Shown piece after piece: positions 8,817 through 18,000 of a stretch of 64,000 bases of DNA (position 1 is the first letter of the stretch; each line of letters starts with the position of its first letter). The stretch comes from Streptomyces sp. NBC_00464. GTDB taxonomy: Bacteria; Actinomycetota; Actinomycetes; Streptomycetales; Streptomycetaceae. Under the pieces are notes generated by a model. The model was not told the origin of the DNA, made no database searches, and was given only the letters and a program-made list of their open reading frames with translations. The DNA lies in NCBI RefSeq assembly GCF_036013915.1, contig NZ_CP107899.1, positions 7,778,001 through 7,842,000 of the forward strand. The letters are read 5' to 3'. The position numbers were made by a program, and so were the translations under genes.

Positions 8817-10751
8817 TCAGGCCGAGAACAGCAGGCGTGCGTAGTCCGGACGCAACACGACGTTGTTGGCGTGCACGCAGTACTCCACGGCCAGTTGGGG
8901 GGCAGGATCGCCTTCGGTTCCTGTCACGTCATCGACCGCTTGCATCAAGTCGGCGATTGAGTCGTACCGTTGGCCGAGCGCTGAGCAGACGTCGTACGGG
9001 CTCCAGCGGGACGGGTCCTCCCAGTAGCCGGGCAGGCCGATCGCCTGGAACACGGCGTGCGTCCGTTCCGGGCGGGTGCCTGTGATCAGCTCGACAAGCG
9101 TGAGTGCGAGGTCTCCGGGATTGGCGGTGTCCTCGGCGTCGCCGTCGGCCGAGGGCGTTGCCAGGACGCGTCGGAGGAGGGCTTCGGCGTCGCCCGCGAC
9201 CGGCGGCACGAGGGTGCCGGTGGAGAGAACGCGGGTCATGAAGGCGGGCCAGTCGCGTGTCGCGCGGAAGGCCCGGGAGAGGAAGGTCTCCTCGACGTAG
9301 GCGAAGAACTCGTCCACGGCCCGATTGCTGCCCAGTTCCCCGACCAGCGACGGCGGATAGCCGAAGGTGGGGTAGAGCAGGTCGATCTCGTCCAGCCGGC
9401 CCCGGGGGCCGACGGAGTAGGCGGATGCGGCGGATTCGCCGATCGCCCCGTCACCGAGATCGAACACCCGGGTCGCGCGGGTGATCAGGGAATCGTCGAA
9501 GCGTTCCCCGAGGCCGAGCTCGTTGACCGTACGCAGCGTGGCCGAGACGGTCTCGGCGGTGGCGTAGGAATTGCCCAGGAACATGTCCAGGCGCCGGGAC
9601 GGCAGGGGCTGTCCGTGCTCGCGCCGGTACTTCTCCTCCTCCTCCAGCCAGTACAACTGGGCCTGGATGGCGTGCCGGGACCGATAGGGCACGCGCGTCT
9701 GTTTCAGGTTGTCGTCGTGGTAGGAGGCGAACTGGTTCCAGCTCGGCTCGAAATGCGCGTCCAGCAGCATCCGGATCTCGTCTCGGTCCAGCGCCGGGTT
9801 GGGCAGCAGGTAACAGGTCCAGCCCACAGGCCTGTCCCGCCCCCGGTTGAGCCTTCGCATCCGCTCGGCCATCTCGAAGAGCAGGGCGTTGCTGCCGATG
9901 TTGATCTCTGAGCAGACCAGCCATATCCGGCTCACTCCGCGATCGGCCAGGAACGTGATGTCGGACATCACCACGTCGAGGTCCCTGATGCGGTGCTGCC
10001 GGCCCTTGACCACCGGCTCCGTGCAGAAGTAGCAGCGGTACGGGCAGCCGCGCTGGATCTCGACCGGGACATGGGCGGAAACCGGGCCGGTGCTCCTGTC
10101 CGCGCCGTAGAAGGCGAGAAGATCGTCCAGGACGGCCTCGGTGTACTCGGTGTGGTCCGCGGGAGGCAGGAACACCCTTGGACCGAAGGAGTATTCATCG
10201 CCCGAGGGATACGCGAGGTTCGCGATCTCGCCCAGCTTCCGGTGCGCGAGGACGTCGTCCAAGCGGGCCATGACGTGGTCCGGCTCGCCGACCACACCGA
10301 AGTCCGGGCGCAGCCGCTTCATGAGCGCCTGCGCCTGTGTGGAGAAGCCGAACCCGCCCACCATGACCGGCACGTCGGTCAACGAGCGCAGCAGCGCCAT
10401 GAGTTCCTCGGTGTCGTCCACCGGCCAATAGCTGTTGCGTACGACCTCCGGTGCGCCCGGGAGGGGGCTCTCGGCGTAGTTCCAGATGAAGATGGAGTCC
10501 ACCTGGCGCAGGTGGATCCCGATGATGCGCGGCGATGTGCGGTCCAGGGCCTGCCTCAGGACCTCCTTCCACCGGTGCTTGGGCGTGCGGAGGAGATCAA
10601 GACGTTCAGTGGTCAGGTTGTTCCGTGCGGCGACAGCCGAGACCTGCACAAAGGCGTAGGGGTAGATGGGCAGCGCCGGGTAGTTCGAGGCGCTGATGAG
10701 CAGAACGTCCGTGCTGGTCCCCGGACCAGCCGTCGAGCTGTCGACCGACAT
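8817..10751 (-). CDS. B12-binding domain radical SAM protein
   Basis: This 644-aa protein has an N-terminal cobalamin-binding-like Rossmann region (about 15-175, with IIGIHLRQVD and VPVMVGGFGFS). The radical SAM core follows, with cluster ligands C236-x3-C240-x2-C243 in GCPYRCYFC. A helical C-terminal region of some 200 residues has no motif I recognise. This architecture is typical of cobalamin-dependent radical SAM methylases and some ring-forming enzymes, acting through a 5'-deoxyadenosyl radical. The ATG at 10751 is preceded by GAAGGACGG. It is the only minus-strand gene of the cluster, convergent with the amidinotransferase and divergent from the amidohydrolase. Likely roles are C-methylation or rearrangement at an unactivated carbon; the exact reaction cannot be read from sequence. 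Confidence 0.88.
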   Translation of the reverse strand: MSVDSSTAGPGTSTDVLLISASNYPALPIYPYAFVQVSAVAARNNLTTERLDLLRTPKHRWKEVLRQALDRTSPRIIGIHLRQVDSIFIWNYAESPLPGAPEVVRNSYWPVDDTEELMALLRSLTDVPVMVGGFGFSTQAQALMKRLRPDFGVVGEPDHVMARLDDVLAHRKLGEIANLAYPSGDEYSFGPRVFLPPADHTEYTEAVLDDLLAFYGADRSTGPVSAHVPVEIQRGCPYRCYFCTEPVVKGRQHRIRDLDVVMSDITFLADRGVSRIWLVCSEINIGSNALLFEMAERMRRLNRGRDRPVGWTCYLLPNPALDRDEIRMLLDAHFEPSWNQFASYHDDNLKQTRVPYRSRHAIQAQLYWLEEEEKYRREHGQPLPSRRLDMFLGNSYATAETVSATLRTVNELGLGERFDDSLITRATRVFDLGDGAIGESAASAYSVGPRGRLDEIDLLYPTFGYPPSLVGELGSNRAVDEFFAYVEETFLSRAFRATRDWPAFMTRVLSTGTLVPPVAGDAEALLRRVLATPSADGDAEDTANPGDLALTLVELITGTRPERTHAVFQAIGLPGYWEDPSRWSPYDVCSALGQRYDSIADLMQAVDDVTGTEGDPAPQLAVEYCVHANNVVLRPDYARLLFSA

Positions 10752-11006
10752 ACGTCGCCGTCCTTCGGAACGTGAGGTGGCTCTGCCGCGATGGCCGCGC
10801 AGGGCTACCAGGCGTACCGAAGCACCCGGCCCCTCACAAGAGGCCGGTCCAGGACAGGGCGTCCGTATCCGGTCGTTCACATGTCCCTGACCGTGTCCGG
10901 ATCGTGGCCCTGCGCGACGGGGCGGCCTTGACTGGGCACCGAGGGCCTTCACTAATGGAGCCGAGCAATCGTCGTCGCCCTCCGTTCCCGACGCAGGAGT
11001 GGGTGC

Positions 11007-12140
11007 ATGAACTCACCTGTCATCTCGGCGGACTCGCATGTCGTGGAGCCTGTCCGGCTGTGGTCCGACCGGCTCGAACGCAGATTCAGGGACAGAGCGC
11101 CTCGCGTCCACTGGGACGCCGATCGCCGTGGATGGTTCTTCACGTGCGACGGTCTCCAGCCCGCGCTGATCAATTCCCTTTATGTGACGGACGCGTCGCC
11201 CGAGGAGTTCGCCGACGTCTCGGAGTCGGGCATCGAAGCGGCCCGGTCGGGCGGCAACGATCCTCTCGCACGGATGAAGGACATGGCGCAGGACGGAGTG
11301 TCCGCGGAGGTCCTGTATCCGAGCCTGGCCATGAGCCTGTTCTGGCTGCGGGACGCCGAGTTCCAGCGGGCCTGTTTCCGGGCCTACAACGACTGGCTGG
11401 CCGAGTTCGTGAGTCACGCGCCCGACCGGCTCGTCGGCCTGGGCCTGATCTCGTTGTGGGACGCCGGCGAAGCCGTCAAGGAACTGAACCGGTGCCGTGC
11501 CATGGGTCTGAGAGGGGCCTCGATCTGGGCTTCTCCGGCACCGGAGCGGGAGTTCACGGGTGAGGCGAACGAGCCCTTCTGGCATGCCGCACAGGAGCTG
11601 GGGATGCCGGTCTCGATGCACTGCCTCACCGGCTACCGGGACAGCCCCAAGCTGTTCGACTACAGCACACCGCTGGGCCGCATCCAGCGGAACATGGGAT
11701 ATCCCGAGGAGATGCAGCACTCGCTCACGGACCTGATCTTCTCCGGAGTGCTGGAGCGCTTTCCCCGCCTCCAGCTCGTACTTGCGGAAAACGACATCGG
11801 CTGGGTCGGCTACCACCTGCTGCACGCCGATCGCATCTACGACAAACTCGGCCCCGTCCTGGACACCACGCTCACCATGCCGCCCAGCGAGTACTTCCGC
11901 CGCCAGGTCCACGCCACCTTCACCGATGACGAGATCGGCATCCTCACGATGCGTCTCCTCGGCTCGGGGAACTTTCTCTGGGGGAGTGACTACCCGCACT
12001 ACGAGGGGAGTTGGCCGCACTCGCAGGACCTCATCGCGCGGTCCTTCCGTGATGTTCCCGAAGAGGACCGGCACCAGGTGCTGTTCCGCAACTGCGCCCG
12101 ACTCTACGGATTCGATCCGGCAGCACTGAACGCAGAATGA
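11007..12140 (+). CDS. Amidohydrolase family protein (amidohydrolase-2 / ACMSD-like)
   Basis: This 377-aa TIM-barrel metalloenzyme resembles the ACMSD-type amidohydrolase-2 family. It begins ISADSHVVEP, where family members have a D-x-H metal motif. SMHCLTG carries a later His, and the barrel closes with LAENDIGW and FLWGSDYPH, whose Asp is normally the catalytic base. Members hydrolyse C-N or C-C bonds or decarboxylate acids. AGGAG lies 7 bases before the ATG. The stop is just ahead of the next gene. It starts the second plus-strand arm of the cluster, so it probably trims or decarboxylates an intermediate. Confidence 0.82.
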   Translation: MNSPVISADSHVVEPVRLWSDRLERRFRDRAPRVHWDADRRGWFFTCDGLQPALINSLYVTDASPEEFADVSESGIEAARSGGNDPLARMKDMAQDGVSAEVLYPSLAMSLFWLRDAEFQRACFRAYNDWLAEFVSHAPDRLVGLGLISLWDAGEAVKELNRCRAMGLRGASIWASPAPEREFTGEANEPFWHAAQELGMPVSMHCLTGYRDSPKLFDYSTPLGRIQRNMGYPEEMQHSLTDLIFSGVLERFPRLQLVLAENDIGWVGYHLLHADRIYDKLGPVLDTTLTMPPSEYFRRQVHATFTDDEIGILTMRLLGSGNFLWGSDYPHYEGSWPHSQDLIARSFRDVPEEDRHQVLFRNCARLYGFDPAALNAE

Positions 12141-12151
12141 AGGGATCCGAA

Positions 12152-13411
12152 ATGGGCGAGCGGACCACCAATCCCTGGTACCGGTTCATCGACGAGGACA
12201 TCGAGCACAGAACAAGGGAAACAGTCGGATTCACCAACCTGATCGCGGACCGGCCCTATGCGCTGGACACCGCGACGCTTCAGGGGTTCATCGACCGCAA
12301 CGCGCTGATCCGCAGCTACCAGCGGATCACCCGAGACGTGTTCATGGCGAGCGTGCGTGGTGAAGCGGACCCTGCCATCGCCGACTCGATCCTCTCCTGC
12401 CAGCCACCCGAGCGCGGCATCGAGTTCCACCGCGGTCTCACCGAACGCCAGCTCGCCCTGCCGGTCTACTTCCGCACGGACGAAGCCGCTCCCGGAGCGA
12501 TCGCCGAGATCCAGTGCCCGGCCTCCGGCTGGGAGATCGCCGAGCAGGTGTACAGCATGTACCAGGAGTTTCCCGGGGATTTCGGCGCACCGGTCCAGGG
12601 CTTCGGATCGCTCATCGGCGGGCTCGCCACGTCCCTGCACAGCCGGCTGGGGCCGGACCCCGTAGCCCACCATCTGACCAACAACGCGTCCCGCCCGCAC
12701 GGGGTCCACTACACGGTCCAGCGACTGCGCGAGGCCGGCATCCGGCACTTCGGCTGGGACCCGGTCCACTGGAAGGAGTGCAACTTCGTCCGGGCTCATG
12801 AGTTCTACGACCTGCGGTACAACGGATTCTTCGACCAGTGGATGGAGGAGTGCGAGAAGGGGGAACTCTTCTTCGACCATCCCCCGATCCCCTTGTACGA
12901 CGCCAAGGTGGCCATGGCGTGGCCCTTCTGGGACAAGACCCGTGCGTACTACCCGGACGAGATCCGTGGACTCTTCCCCCACACCGAGATCATCACCCCC
13001 GACGGCTTTCACATGCCCGACGGATCCTGGATAAGCCTGGAGGACTACTGCACTCTGGGCGAGCGCAAACGCGTGTACTACTTCAAGTTCGGCAGCCATC
13101 ATCCGACGCTCAACTGGGGCAGCCGCGCCGTGTACTTCTCCGGCAGCTTCACGACCGTTGCCCTGCGGCAGTTGTTCGAGCGCATCCTCGCCGACAGCGC
13201 GGCGGGGCACCAGTGGGTCGCCCAGGAGGCACGCATGCACCCGGAGCAGGCCGGCGCGGTGACCCGGGAGGGGGAGGAGCTGAAGATCGATGCCTATACC
13301 AAGTTCAGTGCCTTCTACACCCCCGAGCGGCTGGTCGGGGTCCTGGCCATGCAGGAGCGGTCCCGCAAGGTCCATGGCTCGCCGCAGACCGTGGTGAGCA
13401 TCGCCTACTGA
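12152..13411 (+). CDS. Uncharacterised protein, possibly ATP-grasp-like ligase
   Basis: This protein is 419 aa from the ATG at 12152, which has AAGGGA 6 bases upstream; an in-frame ATG at 12137 overlapping the previous stop is the alternative. I do not recognise the family with certainty. Visible features are AEIQCPASGWEIAEQ, NNASRPHGVHY, an acid-rich middle, VYYFKFGSHHP followed by NWGSRAVYFSG, and a conserved-looking end QERSRKVHGSPQ. Lys/Gly loops with nearby acidic residues recall circularly permuted ATP-grasp ligases of the glutathionylspermidine synthase type. If so, it would form an amide bond in the pathway. It is tightly placed between the amidohydrolase and the 2OG oxygenase, so a biosynthetic role is likely even though the chemistry is unproven. 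Confidence 0.5.
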   Translation: MGERTTNPWYRFIDEDIEHRTRETVGFTNLIADRPYALDTATLQGFIDRNALIRSYQRITRDVFMASVRGEADPAIADSILSCQPPERGIEFHRGLTERQLALPVYFRTDEAAPGAIAEIQCPASGWEIAEQVYSMYQEFPGDFGAPVQGFGSLIGGLATSLHSRLGPDPVAHHLTNNASRPHGVHYTVQRLREAGIRHFGWDPVHWKECNFVRAHEFYDLRYNGFFDQWMEECEKGELFFDHPPIPLYDAKVAMAWPFWDKTRAYYPDEIRGLFPHTEIITPDGFHMPDGSWISLEDYCTLGERKRVYYFKFGSHHPTLNWGSRAVYFSGSFTTVALRQLFERILADSAAGHQWVAQEARMHPEQAGAVTREGEELKIDAYTKFSAFYTPERLVGVLAMQERSRKVHGSPQTVVSIAY

Positions 13412-13430
13412 CAGAGGACGAGGTGTTCTC

Positions 13431-14291
13431 ATGGACGACAGGCCAACAGACGTCAGGCTGACCGGAGACGTTCATCCCGCCGACTACTTCCGCTTCGTGG
13501 AGAGGGAGGAGATCGACTGGGAGCTGTGGACCGACGTCCTTCGGGGGCGCGTCCTGGGAGTGATCTTCCGCGGGGCGCTGGCACCGGAGGTGTGCGAACG
13601 GATCCGCCGGAACTTCTGGAGCAGCCCCATCCTGAAACAGGCCGGCAGCAATTCCCCGAACGGCTACGGCTGCGGTCCCCAGATGGTCGGCGCGAACGGC
13701 CTGGACCGGTACCTGGACGATGCGGAACAGACCCGTGCCGGTGTCGATGCCCTCTTCACCGGTGTTGAGGACCGCGCCGTTCCCGCTCTGCTCGACGACT
13801 ATCGTGCGCACCTCACAAGGCAGGGCGTGAACCTCCGGCTCGCGGAACTCCATGGCCGGCGGGCTGGGTCGTACAAACTGCGCTCGCGGGAGGCCTCCGG
13901 GGCGTACTCGCTCGTCCCGCACGACGATGCCGACACGATTCGCCGCGCGCCCTACCTCAGGGGATTCGAGGTGCAGAGCGCCCGGCATGTCTGCAACGCC
14001 CTGGCCTGTGTGGAGAACGGGCCGGGAGGCGCACTGATGGTCTGGAACATCGCCCCGGACGCGGCGAGCCGCCGTGCGCTGGGCTTCGGCGACGACAGCT
14101 TCGGGTACCCGCAGGAGACACTCTCCGGCTTCCAGAAGGTCACGGTGCCCGTCGAAGCCGGCGACATGTACGTATTCGATGTGTCCAAGGTCCACGCGGT
14201 CGGACGGAGGGACGAGGAGGGGACATACCGTTCATCCATCCAGTGGAGCATGTCCTTCCTCGACTCCACGACGGTCCTGCACTGGTGCTGA
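13431..14291 (+). CDS. 2OG-Fe(II) oxygenase superfamily protein
   Basis: This 286-aa protein has the marks of a non-haem iron 2-oxoglutarate dioxygenase. The H-x-D is H164-D-D166 (VPHDDAD). The distal His is H255 in SKVHAVGRR, and a downstream Arg (about R267, TYRSSIQ) can bind the 2OG carboxylate. The strand VEAGDMYVFD before the distal His is typical of the jelly-roll fold. GAGGACGAGG precedes the ATG. It is the last gene of the cluster and the second iron/2OG oxygenase in it, so two hydroxylations, desaturations or a ring closure are plausible. A hairpin follows at 14318. Confidence 0.78.
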   Translation: MDDRPTDVRLTGDVHPADYFRFVEREEIDWELWTDVLRGRVLGVIFRGALAPEVCERIRRNFWSSPILKQAGSNSPNGYGCGPQMVGANGLDRYLDDAEQTRAGVDALFTGVEDRAVPALLDDYRAHLTRQGVNLRLAELHGRRAGSYKLRSREASGAYSLVPHDDADTIRRAPYLRGFEVQSARHVCNALACVENGPGGALMVWNIAPDAASRRALGFGDDSFGYPQETLSGFQKVTVPVEAGDMYVFDVSKVHAVGRRDEEGTYRSSIQWSMSFLDSTTVLHWC

Positions 14292-14317
14292 CGTCCCGGT
14301 CCGGAGATCGGCCCCGG

Positions 14318-14337
14318 GCCGGGCGGTCGAGCCCGGC
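14318..14337. terminator. Hairpin between convergent genes
   Basis: GCCGGGC and GCCCGGC form a 7-bp stem around GGTCGA. It lies between the ends of the 2OG oxygenase gene (plus) and the lipoprotein gene (minus). Confidence 0.45.
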
Positions 14338-14393
14338 GTGCCTCCGGGACCACCCGGTCCAGGCGCCGAAGGACGGTACCGTTCGGTCGGGCT

Positions 14394-14921
14394 TCAATGC
14401 GTGGGCGCCGGGGGCAGACAACCTGTCTCCGGGAAATGGCCGTTGACCTCGGTCCAGACACGCTCCTGTGTGACGGCGCCGGTGAGGCAGGCGGACTTGC
14501 CGATCCAGATTCCGTACACGCTGCCACGGACGGGATTCTGTCCGCTCCGGCTGGGCCACTTCTCCACGGCCAGGTGGGCGGGAGCGGCCAGCCGCGCGAG
14601 CACCGTCCGGACCTGCGCGGGCTGAATCCGATTCTGATGCCTGAGGCCCTCAAGGGCCGACCGGATCTCCGCGGCCTTCTCGTGCGCGCGTTGCTCGTCC
14701 GCCGCACTCGGGCGATCCGGGCGCACAGCCCGGTTGTTGTCGCCGTACTGAGGGGGCTCGTTCACACCGGTGGCGTCGCCGGAAGGTGTCCGGCGGTCCG
14801 AATCATTCGACGTCTGTGTGCCGTTGAGATTGGAGAAGAGATCATCAGCGCTCTTCCCGCAGCTCGTCAGAGCGAAGACACAGAGCAGGGTGATCGAGGC
14901 CGTCCTGATACGTCGGGTCAT
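14394..14921 (-). CDS. Putative lipoprotein
   Basis: This 175-aa protein (start ATG 14921, ribosome binding site GGGAG; an ATG at 14930 is too close to it) has a lipoprotein signal: MTRRIRT, a hydrophobic run and the lipobox ALTSC. A polar low-complexity linker with many Asn, Asp, Ser and Pro residues follows. The C-terminal domain is folded-looking and contains two cysteines (KSACLTG and ETGCLPP). I recognise no enzyme family. It is probably anchored on the outer face of the membrane. It lies downstream of the large SGNH gene on the same strand, separated by a terminator hairpin. Confidence 0.7.
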   Translation of the reverse strand: MTRRIRTASITLLCVFALTSCGKSADDLFSNLNGTQTSNDSDRRTPSGDATGVNEPPQYGDNNRAVRPDRPSAADEQRAHEKAAEIRSALEGLRHQNRIQPAQVRTVLARLAAPAHLAVEKWPSRSGQNPVRGSVYGIWIGKSACLTGAVTQERVWTEVNGHFPETGCLPPAPTH

Positions 14922-15013
14922 GGTTGCCATTCTCCCGGAGAGGGGCCGTGGCGCCGTGAGTACGGGTACTCAGGAGTCAGCCGCCCTGCGGCGCCGTCCC
15001 TTCCGTTGCGCGA

Positions 15014-15044
15014 GTGCGGGGCCCCTCGGAGAGGAGCCCCGCAC
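15014..15044. terminator. Hairpin terminator
   Basis: GTGCGGGGCCCCTC (15014-15027) pairs with GAGGAGCCCCGCAC (15031-15044) with one mismatch and a 3-base loop. It lies 24 bp past the stop of the SGNH hydrolase gene on the minus strand. Confidence 0.7.
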
Positions 15045-15068
15045 GGGCTTTGACCGTACCTACGTGTG

Positions 15069-18000
15069 TTACGACTTCATCAGGTCAAGGGTCCGCTCGA
15101 ACGTATCGGCGTAGAGGCGGGCCCCCTCGATCTTCGGGTGGAACGACTGCGCGGACAAGCCGAAATTCTCAAGGATGGGGTAGTCCGTGAGGGGCTTGTC
15201 GGAGTCCACGAGTGTCTTGACGATGCCGTGGATCGACTCGGGGTCCCCGCAGATGGCCTTCCCCGCGAAGTCGTCCTTGGGGTCGGAGAACCAGGCATCG
15301 ATGCCCGCCGCCTTGGCGTCGTCGGCTGCTCCCTGCATCTCCACCCTGAGCGTGGCTGCGACGGAGTTCAGCCAGTCCGCGGAGCCGGCCGACAGCCCGA
15401 TCTGGTATCCGGCAATCGTGATACTCAGGCAGTCGCCACGGTTCTCGATCAGTGACGGGTAGCCCATGAGTGCGATCTTCGCCTTCGGAGCCCTGGCGTG
15501 GATCTCCTTCAGCGTCTTGACGATGTCCGGCCGGACAATCTCCTTGATGATGCCGGCCATGGCCGTCTCCAGGGACTGGCCGACGAACTTGCGGTCGCGC
15601 CCACCGATCGGGCCGTCCGTATCGTCTTCGGTGAAGATGTTCTCCTTGCAGTTGGTGTTCGTGGCGAGCAGGCATTTCTGGATGATGCTGGAGAACCGGG
15701 TGTCGTTGCCGCCGACCGAGATGCTGACCAGGGTGGTGTTGCCGTCCAGATAGCCTTGGTCCATCTGAGGTCTCTCACCTCCGTTGCCCTGGACATTGCC
15801 GTTGTGCACCACGTTGTAGGTGCGAGCGCCCGAGCAGGCGATCAGGTGATAGTCCATGGCTGAGCCGTATCCGTCGGCCAGTGCGCCGATCGACGCCGAC
15901 CGGCCGGGGATGGTGGCCTGCCGGGACCATGCCTGGGTCGAACGGTGGCAGGCGTTCCGGGTGTTCGCGTTCTGCGTGTCGAGGTAGTTCGTCTCCGGGT
16001 AGTAGTCCCGATTGCCCTCGGACGCACCCTCACCGGCGGAGAAGGAGTCGCCCATGGCGACGACGAAGTCCTTCGGCTTGGCCGACAGCGGCTGGAAGGC
16101 GACCGAGTCCCAGGCGATGTCCTCATCGCCCGTCCCGTCGTCCGTGTCGGTGTCGAGAGTCACCGACGGGGTGCCGGTGAAGTTGAAGACACCGAGGTCC
16201 ACCCACTCGTTCTTTCTGATCCGCTGGGGATGGACGCGAACCGGGGCGTTGTCACTTCCGGCCTCGGTGCCGCCGATCTCGTACGCGGCCTGTCGGGTGT
16301 GTGCGCCGTGGTCCGGCATATGAACGAAGACGCGCATCCAGCCCCTGGTGGAGCTGTTGAGTGTCCACTTTCCGCTGACTTCGAGCCGCTTGCCGTCGGC
16401 GGTGGCAAGCCAGCGTGTATGTCCCATCCAGAAGTGGTTCCCGTTGCCCGCGCCTATCTGATGCAGGTCCACCTTGGACGGGTATTTTCCACCTTCACTG
16501 GCGAAGGTGAAGTCGAACGAACCATTGGAGCTGACCGCGCATGTCCGCCCGGCGGATCCGGCGGGAACGGTGCCGTTGGGCAGGTCGTCCACGATCAACG
16601 ACCCGGCCGGCAGACCGGTGTTGCAGCGCGGCGGATACGAGTTCGCATCCGGTTGCTCGGGGTACGTGTCATCGAAGCGGTGGACCGGATTTCCGCACCG
16701 GGCCAATTCGACGCAGTTCTTCCAGGCGACCGGCTCGTGCCACCAGCACTTCAGATAGAGCGGATCATCCGTGTAGGGGTCGCCGGGCAAGGTGCATGGC
16801 CCCTTGCCGTCATCGTTGGAGGCGCCTTCACTGATCATCGAGGGCACGCACATGTTCGTGGGCCCGCAGAAGTGGAAGATCGGCGGCTTTGCCGAGGTGC
16901 GGGCATCGTTGCTGTTCCACCACGCGGCACGGTAGCCGGCCTGCATGTCACCCGGTGCGAACATGGCGGCGAGCGGACGGGCCGCCCAGCCGATCACCTT
17001 CTCCTCGTACGGCCAGTACTGCGGAGTCGAGGCGTGGCTGTAGTCGTCCTTGCCGTCCGCAGCCTCCAGGAACGGCGTGCGGTTCTCCTTCCACAGCGGG
17101 TTGGCCGGGTTGTTCGTCCAGCCCACTCCCCATTGTCCTTCCTTCGGGGCGGACTTGGGGTAGTAGCCGGAGTTGTACGCCCACAGGGCGTAGAACCAGT
17201 TCTCGATGTACTTCGGATGGCCGTCGTTGATGATCAGGCCGTCCTTGCGGGTGTCGTTCCACTTCCCGACGAGGATGTTGACGCCGGCGGCAATGTTGGC
17301 GGCGTAGTCCAGCGCCACGGCCTCCTGCTCCTGCGTGGTCTTGGGCTCCTCGTTCTCCTTCTCCTTGCCGTGCATACGCATGCCGTCGGTGACCTGCGTG
17401 ATGCCGTAACCGCAGTCCGCCTCCGCGAAGTTGATCGCCCACGGGTCGGTCTGCTGGCCGGAGGCGGAGTACTTGATGCCGTAGAAATTGCCGATCAGCG
17501 AATTGGCCGTGACCCCGGGCACGGCAAGCCGGGTGGCCTGCCACATGTTCGACTCCTGCGCGGTGATGCCCAGCATCACCTGTGCCGGAACGTGCCAGTC
17601 CTCACCGGTTCCGCCCGTCAGCGGGTCCAAGGGGAAGAGCGACTGCGGAGCGTAGGCCGGCATGCCGGTGTTCTTCCAGTTCGCCGGCCTGGTGGCACCC
17701 TTGTTGAGGGTGCCGACGACGGTCTGGTCCACTGCCCATTCGACCTGGCGTGGCGTCGGCTGGAAGGCCTGCTTCTTCGGATCGTTGCGTGGCACGGAGC
17801 AGTACCGGTCGTCCTCGACCACGCTGCTTGCGGCGACACGTGACGTGCCGGTGGTGGTGCCTCCACTCTGCGCGAGGAGGACCGGGCTGGTCTGCGTGCC
17901 CCCGGTCACCTGCTTCTGGGTACCGACATACGTACTCGCCGGAGGCGCATCCAGGACGACCGACTTATGAGTGTCGGCCGTCGTGATCGTCGTCCGGATC

